A DNA stretch of 64,000 nt, from positions 62,001 to 126,000 of the forward strand of contig JAZKXT010000012.1 in NCBI GenBank assembly GCA_045611765.1, read 5' to 3'. Shown here piece after piece: positions 15,787 to 23,755 of the stretch (the first letter of the stretch is position 1; each line of letters opens with the position of its first letter). This DNA comes from UMGS1649 sp045611765. GTDB lineage: Bacteria; Bacillota; Clostridia; TANB77; CAG-465. The notes beneath the pieces are model-generated. The model was given only the letters and a program-made list of their open reading frames with translations, did no database searches and had not been told where the DNA came from. The position numbers were made by a program, and so were the translations under genes.

Positions 15787-16986
15787 ATGAATAGAATAGA
15801 AAGAGAACGTGAATTGTTTAAAATGTTTTATAATCATATGGAAAATGATATGTTTTATACAAAAAGCACGCATAAATTAGAATCAGAAGTGAAAATTTCT
15901 AACGTTTTTCCAATATATATGAAGAATTTAAATAAAGAAGAAATGGAATATGTTAGAAAGAAGAATTATAAAAGATTATTGTCAATAGTTTCTATTTTTC
16001 CGAACTTAAAGTATTTAATAGAGAACGATCATTATTTTATAGATAATAAATATTATGCTTTTAAAAATGAAATTCACAATGTTAAAGAATTATACAAATA
16101 TTATATAGCTCAAAATGATAAAACAAATATTAGTAATGCAATTGAAAATAACGATATACATTCTTTTTGTTCTTACCTAGCATTTTTAAAACAAGATATA
16201 GTTGTTATAGAAGTTAAAAATTGGGATTTGATAGATGAATATATAATGAAGTACTATAATTGTAAATTACAAGATATTGAAGAGTTAGGATATAGAGAAT
16301 ATTTTATGAAGCAATATATGAACTTGTTTAGTATAATTAATCTTGATTTAACTATATTTCAAGGAATAAAACTGCTGAAAAACGATGAGATATTGATTAA
16401 CTCGTTTTGGATTAATGAAGAGTATAATGAAGCGTTTTCAAAAATGCTTTCAAATGTATATGCTATTGATTCATTTGTTAAAACAGAGGAACAAATTTTG
16501 GATTTATTTTTTATTATTAATAATTTTGAAGAAAATAGATATATGAAGGAAAGAAAAGCAATTGTAGATTTTATTTCTTGTTTAGAGTTTTTATTATTAA
16601 CTAACAGTGATAAAACTGGTGAGAAATTACAGAAACAATTTAGATTTAAGGTTAGAAAATGCTGTGCAGAAATGGGATATAAAGTACCAGGCGATGAATT
16701 AGAAGATTTATATGATTATCGTTCCCTGATAGTTCATGGTAACTTTAAAGAAATTAATAATAAGACCATAAAATTAACCAATAGAAAGTGGTATACGGAT
16801 TTTATAAAGGAAGAAGAGTTTTATTATTACTATGATAATGGCGATAAAGAAGATTTAATATTTCGCAGATTATATAAAATATTTAATATTATTTTTAGAT
16901 TATATTGTGAAAAAAATGAAGTTATGAATAAATTAAAACATGAGACTAAACAATCAGAAATAGAAGCAGTTAATTTTAATATTTAA
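15787..16986 (+). CDS. Protein with C-terminal HEPN-like domain, partner of Fic
   Basis: The 399-residue protein is not one I recognise as a whole. Near residues 305-316 it has DYRSLIVHG, matching the R-x4-H signature of HEPN ribonuclease domains, set in a helical region (residues about 260-330) like the Apea-type HEPN of RNA-targeting defence proteins. The N-terminal 250 residues are helical, rich in Tyr, Asn and Glu, without visible motif; they could sense something. It has no membrane segment. It follows fic by 11 bases and ends at a terminator, so the two form a two-gene operon. A toxin or abortive-infection role is inferred from the HEPN motif only. Confidence 0.7.
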   Translation: MNRIERERELFKMFYNHMENDMFYTKSTHKLESEVKISNVFPIYMKNLNKEEMEYVRKKNYKRLLSIVSIFPNLKYLIENDHYFIDNKYYAFKNEIHNVKELYKYYIAQNDKTNISNAIENNDIHSFCSYLAFLKQDIVVIEVKNWDLIDEYIMKYYNCKLQDIEELGYREYFMKQYMNLFSIINLDLTIFQGIKLLKNDEILINSFWINEEYNEAFSKMLSNVYAIDSFVKTEEQILDLFFIINNFEENRYMKERKAIVDFISCLEFLLLTNSDKTGEKLQKQFRFKVRKCCAEMGYKVPGDELEDLYDYRSLIVHGNFKEINNKTIKLTNRKWYTDFIKEEEFYYYYDNGDKEDLIFRRLYKIFNIIFRLYCEKNEVMNKLKHETKQSEIEAVNFNI

Positions 16987-16992
16987 ATTATA

Positions 16993-17035
16993 AATCATAC
17001 AAGTGTTTAAGATATGGCATTTGTATGATTTTTGT
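16993..17035 (+). terminator. Terminator of the fic-HEPN operon
   Basis: AATCATACAAGTG pairs with CATTTGTATGATT (13 pairs, one wobble), followed by TTTTG and five T. It abuts an internal left-end repeat. Confidence 0.85.
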
Positions 17036-17057
17036 TTTTACTGCAATAGAAGTTTCT
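17035..17057 (+). repeat. Internal copy of the element left-end repeat
   Basis: TTTTTACTGCAATAG plus AAGTTTCT matches 28599-28620, and the similarity continues into an A-rich stretch (ACAAGGAAAAT). No core sequence lies just upstream. This marks the probable old left end of the integrase-bearing element. Confidence 0.65.
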
Positions 17058-17204
17058 AAAAAAATACAAGGAAAATAAAAACAAAGTTCGCGAAACTTCG
17101 CTACTAAAAAAGGAAACAGGTGATGATAAAGTGAGATAATTAGAAAGTATTGCAAATACTGAAAAAACACGAAAACCCCGGCCTTCTGTAAGCCAAAATA
17201 AGGC

Positions 17205-17241
17205 GTTAAAATAAAGAAGGAGTATTGAATTACCCCTTCTT
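17205..17241 (-). terminator. Terminator of the XRE repressor gene
   Basis: On the minus strand AAGAAGG pairs with CCTTCTT (17235-17241 with 17214-17220), followed by TATTTT. Confidence 0.65.
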
Positions 17242-17261
17242 AAACGGCTAATTTATATAGT

Positions 17262-18083
17262 TTACAAGTCATAAGGTATTTTTCTTAAAAATTCGTTTGA
17301 AATATTAGATATTCTAAATTGATATAAATCAGATTGCTGCATTGCATATGAAGCTAAGCGGTTAGCAAAATAAAATATATTTTGAAATGATTCTTTAATT
17401 AAGTCTATATCTTCGTCAATATCAAGTTTTTTAATAGCATTTTTAAAATTAATATATGTTGTATTTAATTCGTCAAAGCTGTTTTGTAAGTTAGTGTCTG
17501 ATGAGTGGTATTTTTCTAGTAATAAATCAACTAATTCTGATAATTTTAGTAGGTAAGAATCAAATTCATTAATATTTAAATCTTTAATATACATTGCTAA
17601 ATCAGAATCATTAGCATATACACCATTCATAGTTAATGCGATAATTTGTTTGGCGTGTTTGTAAATGATATTATAATGTTTTATAAATGAAATGTCTAAC
17701 AGCAATAATTTAAAGTTAGATGAATCCTTTAACATATAATTAAATTCATCAATTAGTAAATTAGTATCATATGTATCGAAAAAACGTTCAAGTTTTTTAA
17801 AATCTTTTATAGTATCTATAGATTTATCTGTCAGTCCCAATTCTTTTCCAATATTTATATTTTTATCACTTTTATTAAAACAATCTTCTTCTAATAAATA
17901 TTCATAAGAAACATTATAATAGTTTTTAATCTTTTTTATTTCTACTGCGTTTGGCAAATAATCATTTTTTAAATCTTCATATCTTTTTAAAGTATTTATG
18001 TGTATTCCTAGTTCATCAGCTACTTGTTGTTGACTTCTATTTGTAGCTTTTCTTAATTTTCTTAACTTTTCAGATAATTTCAT
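17262..18083 (-). CDS. XRE-family repressor (CI-like)
   Basis: Residues 4-60 form a lambda-repressor-type helix-turn-helix (RSQQQVADELGIHINTLKRYE). The C-terminal 200 residues are helical and show no LexA/CI peptidase motif, so induction would not be by simple self-cleavage. The start at 18083 is chosen because AAGGAG lies 9 bases upstream; an ATG three codons earlier touches that site. It is divergent from a run of small phage-like genes, with operators carrying TTGTAC between them. It most likely keeps the element silent. The C-terminal domain is unfamiliar and may receive the inducing signal. Confidence 0.85.
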   Translation of the reverse strand: MKLSEKLRKLRKATNRSQQQVADELGIHINTLKRYEDLKNDYLPNAVEIKKIKNYYNVSYEYLLEEDCFNKSDKNINIGKELGLTDKSIDTIKDFKKLERFFDTYDTNLLIDEFNYMLKDSSNFKLLLLDISFIKHYNIIYKHAKQIIALTMNGVYANDSDLAMYIKDLNINEFDSYLLKLSELVDLLLEKYHSSDTNLQNSFDELNTTYINFKNAIKKLDIDEDIDLIKESFQNIFYFANRLASYAMQQSDLYQFRISNISNEFLRKIPYDL

Positions 18084-18096
18084 TTTAAACATCTCC

Positions 18097-18232
18097 TTGT
18101 ACTTTTTAATTCATAATTAAAAATAAGTACAAATTTATGTATATAGCATTGCAAGAACAAAAGTTTGTTGTTATTATATCAATATAGACATCAACTTGTA
18201 CATCTTAGAAAGATTATACATAAACTTGTACA
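18097..18232 (+). promoter_or_regulatory. Divergent control region with repeated TTGTAC operators
   Basis: An inverted pair TTGTACTT (18097) and AAGTACAA (18125-18132) lies beside the repressor start, and two copies of AACTTGTACA lie at 18193-18202 and 18223-18232. A promoter for the rightward genes has TTGCAA at 18149 and TATTAT at 18172, spaced by 17 bases. Confidence 0.65.
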
Positions 18233-18269
18233 ACGTGTCAATGAATTTGAGAAGAAAGGAGGTGTAAAT

Positions 18270-18422
18270 ATGACAGAGTTAGAACTTTTAGAAATGGCTA
18301 GAAAAATTAAAAATAAAAAAGCTAAAGAATGGAGAGATAACAACAAAGATAAGATTAGAGAAATCAATAAAAGGTATTGGTTAAATAAAGCTAAGAAACA
18401 ATTAGAAATGAAAGGAGAGTAA
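18270..18422 (+). CDS. Small basic phage-like protein (50 aa)
   Basis: The ATG at 18270 is preceded by a very strong AAAGGAGGTG site; an open frame extends upstream but contains the operators and is not used. The protein is a single charged helix rich in Lys, Arg and Glu (ARKIKNKKAKEWRDNNK). Small basic proteins of this kind follow the repressor in many integrative elements and may bind nucleic acid. It overlaps nothing and is 5 bases before the excisionase-like gene. Function unknown. Confidence 0.7.
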   Translation: MTELELLEMARKIKNKKAKEWRDNNKDKIREINKRYWLNKAKKQLEMKGE

Positions 18423-18427
18423 ATCAA

Positions 18428-18640
18428 ATGACAAAACAAGAGGTTATAACAAGTCAATTAATACTTCTAAATAAAGAAGAAGTAAAAGAAATTACGGGTT
18501 GGGGTGATAATGTTGTTGATAGATTATTTGCTTATGATAAAGAATTTCCAGCAATAAAAAAAGGTAAAATATATCAAGTTGAATTAACAGCCTTTAAAGA
18601 GTATTTAAGTAAAAGGAGAGGCGGTAAGAATGAGGAATAA
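18428..18640 (+). CDS. Excisionase-like helix-turn-helix protein
   Basis: The 70-residue protein has a compact MerR/excisionase-type fold: a helix-turn-helix in LLNKEEVKEITGWGDNVVDRLF and a wing with AIKKGKIYQVELTAFKEYL. Such proteins bend DNA at attachment sites and steer integrase towards excision, or control transcription. A GGAGAG ribosome site precedes the ATG. It is the most likely Xis of this element, although it is 1.7 kb from the integrase gene. A small frame starting at 18630 overlaps its last 11 bases. Confidence 0.75.
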   Translation: MTKQEVITSQLILLNKEEVKEITGWGDNVVDRLFAYDKEFPAIKKGKIYQVELTAFKEYLSKRRGGKNEE

Positions 18641-18782
18641 AAGTTGTAACGTAAAATTAAATAAAATGAGCAAGATTTTAATAGTCGCTAAACCACACAA
18701 AATCTTACTCTTAAATAATAACTTAGATAAGTTATATGTATATATTTTACTATATTTTTATTACGAATTCAATAAGAGGTGA
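18630..18782 (+). CDS. Possible 50-residue protein overlapping xis end
   Basis: ATG at 18630 lies inside the last codons of the excisionase-like gene, 10 bases after AGGAGAGG, and the frame runs to TGA at 18780-18782, four bases before the next start. The product would be basic, then hydrophobic at the end (LYVYILLYFYYEF). The overlaps at both ends look like translational coupling, but the composition is close to random AT-rich sequence. Treat as tentative. Confidence 0.35.
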   Translation: MRNKSCNVKLNKMSKILIVAKPHKILLLNNNLDKLYVYILLYFYYEFNKR

Positions 18783-18786
18783 TGTA

Positions 18787-19203
18787 ATGGCTAATAGAAG
18801 AAATAAATCTCCAACTCATCTTGCTTTTGAAAGCAATCGTGAAAGTGGCAAATTTACAAAAGTATGTAACGATATGATGAATTCAGTTGCATGGAAACAA
18901 TTAAATTTAAGACAACATGGGTTATATTTAGTTTTAAAAAGTAAGTTTACAATATATAGAGATAAAACAAATAATGCAGATAATATATCACTACCTAAAG
19001 CTGAAGCTCAAACACTATATGGAGATTTAAGGACATTTAGAAAAGATATAGATACTTTAATAGAACATGGTTTTATAAAATTAGTTCAAAGTGGATGGAA
19101 TACAAGAACAGTAAATATATATGGGTTTTCTAGCAAATGGAAATTATATGGAACATCAGATTTTAAAATTTCCCTCACAGATAAAAGAAATAGAAAAGCA
19201 TAA
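18787..19203 (+). CDS. Replication-initiator-like winged-helix protein
   Basis: The 138-residue protein has the layout of the DNA-binding half of plasmid and phage replication initiators: FTKVCNDMMNSVAWKQLNLRQHGLYL, then a helix-turn-helix-like region (LPKAEAQTLYGDLRTFRKDIDTLIEHGFIKLV). The ATG at 18787 follows AGAGGTGAT by 4-5 bases. About 35 bases downstream begins a set of iteron-like repeats, as expected for an initiator beside its origin. It could allow the excised circle to replicate. Alternatively it is a regulator only. Confidence in the fold is fair; the replication role is inferred. Confidence 0.6.
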   Translation: MANRRNKSPTHLAFESNRESGKFTKVCNDMMNSVAWKQLNLRQHGLYLVLKSKFTIYRDKTNNADNISLPKAEAQTLYGDLRTFRKDIDTLIEHGFIKLVQSGWNTRTVNIYGFSSKWKLYGTSDFKISLTDKRNRKA

Positions 19204-19237
19204 ATATAAACCTATAGGTATGGTATATATATAAAGG

Positions 19238-19427
19238 GTATGTGATTTTACATACTGGAAGGCTATTTTTAATAAAAATTAGATTGAATTATTAAAAAGC
19301 TTAATATTACAAGGGTTACAGGCAATTTTTATAGTAATAAACAGTATGTAATTTTCCATACCTGAATTTTGGAAAATGAATGAACAGTGTGTATTTTAAC
19401 GTATTGTTAATATGTGATTTAACACTA
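19238..19427 (+). repeat. Iteron-like repeats, possible origin of the excised element
   Basis: Four 18-base units related to GTATGTGATTTTACATAC start at 19238, 19344, 19387 and 19410. The first is a perfect dyad (GTATGT/ACATAC), the second nearly so, the last two are diverged. The AT-rich stretch 19204-19613 holds no convincing gene. It may be an origin or a binding array for the 18787 protein. Confidence 0.5.
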
Positions 19428-19544
19428 GCCAAATAAAAATATAAAAAAAGAGGAAGCAAATAGAATAACAAAAAGTGATGAAGAATGAAATTATATGTTT
19501 AGAGTAAATAAACACTTTAAATCAGATTGTAGAGTGTTATATGG

Positions 19545-19600
19545 CATAAAAAATATTAATAGACTAACTGCTTGGGAGTTACAATTAATCTATTAATATT
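19545..19600 (-). terminator. Terminator of the 19614 gene
   Basis: AATATTAATAGACTAACTG at 19552-19570 and its near reverse complement at 19582-19600 form a 19-bp hairpin with two wobbles when read on the minus strand, followed by TTTTTTA. Confidence 0.8.
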
Positions 19601-19613
19601 TAATAAAGTTCAG

Positions 19614-19829
19614 TTATTCAGATTTTATATCTTTCCATACAATATCAAATTGTAATATATTTGCTATTTCTTGTACTTCAGTATATTTTAAAGAATTTCT
19701 ATTTATTTTGCTACTTAAGTTTTGTAAAGTGTAGGTTTTATTGTATTTTTCTTTTAATAATTTATGAAGCTCTGTTAACTTCATATCTCTTTCAATTAAA
19801 GCTGTTTTTATTTGTGTTCTTGCATCCAT
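19614..19829 (-). CDS. Small XRE-like DNA-binding protein (71 aa)
   Basis: The protein is one helix-turn-helix domain: RTQIKTALIERDMKLTELHKLL, then TLQNLSSKINRNSLKYTEVQEIA. The ATG at 19829 is preceded by AAGGAG at 8 bases; a GTG three codons upstream is less likely. It is divergent from the 20024-int genes. A dyad CTAGT-TCAG-ACTAG sits between -35 and -10 of that promoter and is a candidate site for this protein. It may control integrase expression. Its own promoter may be TTGACA with TAAAAT on the minus strand near 19867-19895. Confidence 0.75.
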   Translation of the reverse strand: MDARTQIKTALIERDMKLTELHKLLKEKYNKTYTLQNLSSKINRNSLKYTEVQEIANILQFDIVWKDIKSE

Positions 19830-19933
19830 TATTAACACTCCTTATAACTAACAGTATTTTATAATATTTTATGAGTGTTGTCAATTGTGGAGTTTAATAT
19901 TTAAAAACATGTAAAAAACATGCAAAAAAGCTA

Positions 19934-19962
19934 TTGACTAGTTCAGACTAGCAGTATATAAT
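19934..19962 (+). promoter_or_regulatory. Promoter of the 20024-integrase operon with a dyad
   Basis: TTGACT at 19934-19939 and TATAAT at 19957-19962 are spaced by 17 bases. ACTAGTTCAGACTAG within this span contains an inverted repeat (CTAGT/ACTAG) suited to a repressor. Confidence 0.7.
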
Positions 19963-20023
19963 TTAAAACACACAACTGATTAATAAAGTGTGGAGTTGAG
20001 AAAAAGAAAGGTTGGTTTGTAAT

Positions 20024-20275
20024 ATGGGAGAAAATGAATTAACTCAAATAGAAATGATTAGCTGCAAAATAGAGGAGGTTAAAAAATTAACAAAAGTTAT
20101 GTCGGAAAATTGTTTAGAGATAAGAGCAAGTGATTTAAGCAAATATGAGTTGGAGAAGAACTATACAGAAGCTCAAACAATAACAGAAGCAATATTTGAT
20201 TTGCTAGATTATCTACATAAGGGAAGTATTAACTTGTTAGAACAATTATATAAAAATATGAAATCACAAAAATAG
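20024..20275 (+). CDS. Small helical protein upstream of integrase (83 aa)
   Basis: The protein is acidic and helical (QIEMISCKIEEVKKLTKVM, then a Leu-rich end FDLLDYLHKGSINLLEQLYK). It has no recognised domain. The ATG at 20024 is chosen over an in-frame TTG at 20012 that touches the ribosome site AAAGG. It lies 27 bases before the integrase gene and shares its promoter. Small partner proteins of this kind before integrase are common in Firmicutes elements, usually without known function. Confidence 0.65.
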   Translation: MGENELTQIEMISCKIEEVKKLTKVMSENCLEIRASDLSKYELEKNYTEAQTITEAIFDLLDYLHKGSINLLEQLYKNMKSQK

Positions 20276-20302
20276 AAAAAATTATTAATAGGAGAGATAA
20301 GA

Positions 20303-21448
20303 ATGGCAAAAAGAAAAGGAAATGGAGAAGGAACTATAGCTTATCATAAAAGGTCAAATAGATATCAAGCTCAATATACTGTTAATGGAAAAAGAAAAAC
20401 AATATATCAGAAAAAAGGGGAAACATTAACTGACTTTAAAAAACGATTTAATAAAATGATAAACGAAGTAAATAGTGGTAACTATATTGAAAAGAGTAGA
20501 AAAACATTTGCAGAGATTGCTAGTGAGTATATTGAAAATAAATACAGGGCAAATAAAGTGACCCCTAGTACATATCTTAGAGACAAATCAACTTTAAAAC
20601 AAATAGAAGTTTCTTGTAGTGATATGTATAATATGCCAATACAAAATATAACAGTTTATCACATAAGACAAGAGTTGCTTAATTTAACCCAATATAGTAA
20701 TAGTTGTATTTCGCATATTTACAGATTAATGAACAAAGCATTTAAAATAGCTTTATCAGATAGATTAATACCATTTAATCCAATGGATAATGAAAATGTT
20801 ATAAAACCTAAATCAAATATGCCGAATAAAATAATAGAGGCTTTAACATTAGAAGAGCATAAAAAATTATTAGAAGTATTGGAGAAATCAGATAATAAAT
20901 ACAAATATGTTATTTTACTTCAATTACATACAGGAATGAGAATAGGTGAAGTGTTAGCTTTAACAATTGATGATATAAACTATAAAGAAAATACTATTAC
21001 AATAAATAAGACATTAACAAAAGATGAAAACTGTCATGTTGTTATGGGAGATACTACAAAGACAGTAAATTCACAAAGAACAATTTTAATGAATCCAAAA
21101 ATAAAAGAGATAATAAGAAGAGCAAGACTTAATGAAATAATGAATATAAAAGGTTTCTTATTTTACGATAATATAAACAACAAACATTTTTCATCAGTTG
21201 AAGTTAATAGGTACTTAAGAGAATTAAATGAAGAAGAAAGGATAGCTACACGTTTGCATACACACATGTTAAGACATACATATGCTACTAGATGTATTGA
21301 AGCAGGTATGCAGGCAAAAGCATTGCAGAAGATACTAGGACATAAGAAAATAGAAACAACACTTGATACATATACATCTGTGTTTAAAGAGTTTAGTCAA
21401 GATGAACTTGAAAAAGTAACAAATTACTTACAAGTAAAAGGTTTGTAA
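20303..21448 (+). CDS. int: Tyrosine recombinase, element integrase
   Basis: This is a Tn916/phage-type integrase of 381 residues that carries out strand exchange between the element and tRNA-Gly. The N-terminal 60 residues are an AP2-like arm-binding domain (GEGTIAYHKRSNRYQAQYT). A core-binding SAM-like domain (about 65-165) follows, then the catalytic domain with Arg in TGMRIGEVLAL (near 212), HMLRHTYATR (near 322), LGHKKI (near 345) and the nucleophile Tyr in LDTYTS (near 357). All catalytic residues are present, so it should be active. The arm domain presumably binds the TTTACTGCA repeats at both element ends. It ends at a terminator. Confidence 0.95.
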   Translation: MAKRKGNGEGTIAYHKRSNRYQAQYTVNGKRKTIYQKKGETLTDFKKRFNKMINEVNSGNYIEKSRKTFAEIASEYIENKYRANKVTPSTYLRDKSTLKQIEVSCSDMYNMPIQNITVYHIRQELLNLTQYSNSCISHIYRLMNKAFKIALSDRLIPFNPMDNENVIKPKSNMPNKIIEALTLEEHKKLLEVLEKSDNKYKYVILLQLHTGMRIGEVLALTIDDINYKENTITINKTLTKDENCHVVMGDTTKTVNSQRTILMNPKIKEIIRRARLNEIMNIKGFLFYDNINNKHFSSVEVNRYLRELNEEERIATRLHTHMLRHTYATRCIEAGMQAKALQKILGHKKIETTLDTYTSVFKEFSQDELEKVTNYLQVKGL

Positions 21449-21477
21449 ATAAAGAAAAATAACAAATTATAATTTAT

Positions 21478-21508
21478 AGATTAGTTCTAAAAAAGGGCTA
21501 ATCTTTTT
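21478..21508 (+). terminator. Terminator of the integrase operon
   Basis: AGATTAG at 21478 pairs with CTAATCT at 21498-21504, with five T at the end. Confidence 0.8.
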
Positions 21509-21640
21509 GTTGTTTAAAAGAGATAAAAAGTTATAAAAATTGTCTGATAATTTTTATATAATTATTGTCATATTATTGAGAAAAAAGTAATTTTATGATA
21601 TAAAATATACTAGTGAAATTGTAATTTGATAGGAGAAAAA

Positions 21641-23755
21641 ATGGCAAACAAAAATGTTAATCTTCAAAAAGCAAAAAATATAAAAGATGATGAGTTTTAC
21701 ACAACATATGAAACCATTGAAAAAGAATTAGCACATTATGCTAAACACTTTGAAAATAAGGTTGTGTTGTGTAATTGTGATGATCCATTTGAATCTAATT
21801 TTTGTAAATACTTTTTGAAGAATTTTAATATATTAAAATTAAAAAGATTAATATGTACTTCTTATAAATCATCTAAAATGATTGGTACGCAAAGCAAATT
21901 GTTTGATTCAAATAATGAACCCTTAAATTCAGAACAGGGTTATGTATTAGATGTAAAACGTTTTTGTGATATACAAGGCGAGATACCAGATGATATTATT
22001 TATGATTTTATAAATAAATCAAAAGTAATAAAAAAATTAGAAGGTGATGGCGATTTTAGAAGTGCAGAATGTATAAAATACTTAAAGCTTTCTGATATTG
22101 TAGTAACAAATCCGCCTTTCTCATTGTTTAAAGAAATGGTATCAGAACTAGTTAAATATAAGAAAAAATTTTTATTAATAGGAAATCAAAATGCGTTAAC
22201 ATATAAAGAAATATTTCCATTAATTCAAAGAAATGAAGTATGGACAGGTTATCAATTTGGTGAAATGAAATTTAGAGTGCCAAATTCATCAGAACCAAGG
22301 AATACAAGGTATTGGGTTGATGAAACTGGACAAAAATGGAGAAGTCTTGGTAATGCAATGTGGTTAACTAATTTAGATAATGAGAGAAGACACAAAATAG
22401 TACCATTAACGAATTATTATAATCCGATAGATTATCCAAAATATGATACATATGATGCAATCAATGTAAAAACTATTAATGATATTCCTTGTGATTATTC
22501 TGGTATAATGGGTGTACCAATTACATTTATCAATAGATATAATAGTGAGCAGTTTGAAATTATTGGTGAGGCAAATCATGGTTCTGATAATGAGTTTGAT
22601 TTGTTTAAACCAACAATAAATGGAAAAGAATTATTTAAGAGAATATTAATTAGAAATAAGCAACCTAAAATTGATAGTCTAGTTAAATTTAGGATTTTAG
22701 ATTTATTTAGTGGTGCAGGTGGTTTCTCTTATGGAATGGAAAAAAATAAGAATTTTAAAACAGCCGTTGCGTTAGACTTTAATGATAAAGCTTTGAATAC
22801 TTTTAAACATAATATGCCAGATACAGCTATTGTATATGGTGATATTACCAATGTTGATGTTAAAAAGAGAGTTATTGAATTAAGTAAAGAAAGACAAGTA
22901 AATATGATAATAGGTGGACCGCCATGTCAAGGATTTTCATTAAAAGGCAAGAAAATGGGATTAGATGATTCTAGAAACTTCTTATTTAATGAATATTTAA
23001 GTATTGTAGATACGTTAAAGCCAGAAGTTTTTGTTATTGAAAACGTAAAAGCATTGTTATCTACATCAGCAGGTTGGTTCAAAAATCAGATTATAGAAAA
23101 AGTTCAGGATATGGGATACCAAGTTGAGCATGGTGTATTGACAGCTTCAGATTTTGGAGTACCTCAATCTAGGCAAAGAGCAATATTTATTTGTTCTAAA
23201 AACAAAAAAATAGATTTACCAAAACCAACATGTGATAAAGTTGTAACAGTTAGAGATGCAATTTATGATTTAGCATACCTGAATTCAAATGAAGGAGACT
23301 TTGAATTAGAGTATACTACAGAACCTACAAGTGATTATCAAAAATTAATGAGAAATAATAGTTTGAAATTATATAATCATAGAGCATCTAATCATGCAGA
23401 AATAGCTATAAAGAAGTTAGAAATGATTCCGCCTGAATGTGGAAAGGAAAGTTTACCTAAAGAATTAATTGGAAATCAAAAATTTTCAGGAACATGGGGA
23501 AGGCTAAAATGGGATTCGGTATCGCCAACAATTGATACTAGATTTGATGCTTCATCAAACGGAACTAATAATCACCCATTTTTAAATAGAGCAATTACAC
23601 CAAGAGAAGCGGCAAGAATACAGTCGTTTGATGATAATTTTGTTTTCTTAGGTTCAAAAGTTAATATTAGGGAGCAAATTGGTAATGCGGTTCCACCTTT
23701 AATGGCAAAAGGAATAGCTGATAAGATATATGAAGTATTAGGAGAAGAGATATGA
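21641..23755 (+). CDS. Fused adenine (EcoRI-type) and cytosine-5 DNA methyltransferase
   Basis: One 704-residue chain joins two methyltransferases. Residues 1 to about 340 resemble the EcoRI-type N6-adenine methylase: DDEFYTTYETI at the start, the catalytic NPPF near residue 156, and RNTRYWVDETG. Residues about 348-704 are a complete C5-cytosine methylase with DLFSGAGGFS (SAM binding), GGPPCQGFS with the catalytic Cys near 428, ENVK, QSRQRAIF and GNAVPP near 680. Both active sites look intact, so the enzyme could mark both strands or both halves of one site. The ATG at 21641 follows AGGAG. The next gene overlaps its stop by 4 bases, indicating tight coupling to nuclease genes. Confidence 0.9.
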   Translation: MANKNVNLQKAKNIKDDEFYTTYETIEKELAHYAKHFENKVVLCNCDDPFESNFCKYFLKNFNILKLKRLICTSYKSSKMIGTQSKLFDSNNEPLNSEQGYVLDVKRFCDIQGEIPDDIIYDFINKSKVIKKLEGDGDFRSAECIKYLKLSDIVVTNPPFSLFKEMVSELVKYKKKFLLIGNQNALTYKEIFPLIQRNEVWTGYQFGEMKFRVPNSSEPRNTRYWVDETGQKWRSLGNAMWLTNLDNERRHKIVPLTNYYNPIDYPKYDTYDAINVKTINDIPCDYSGIMGVPITFINRYNSEQFEIIGEANHGSDNEFDLFKPTINGKELFKRILIRNKQPKIDSLVKFRILDLFSGAGGFSYGMEKNKNFKTAVALDFNDKALNTFKHNMPDTAIVYGDITNVDVKKRVIELSKERQVNMIIGGPPCQGFSLKGKKMGLDDSRNFLFNEYLSIVDTLKPEVFVIENVKALLSTSAGWFKNQIIEKVQDMGYQVEHGVLTASDFGVPQSRQRAIFICSKNKKIDLPKPTCDKVVTVRDAIYDLAYLNSNEGDFELEYTTEPTSDYQKLMRNNSLKLYNHRASNHAEIAIKKLEMIPPECGKESLPKELIGNQKFSGTWGRLKWDSVSPTIDTRFDASSNGTNNHPFLNRAITPREAARIQSFDDNFVFLGSKVNIREQIGNAVPPLMAKGIADKIYEVLGEEI

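Noticed and set aside
17035..17057. Fourth att core at the internal left-end repeat
   Set aside because: The core CACCCGCTCC is not present in the 60 bases before it.
19204..19613. Coding genes in the iteron region
   Set aside because: No frame has a start codon with a ribosome site and coding-like composition.
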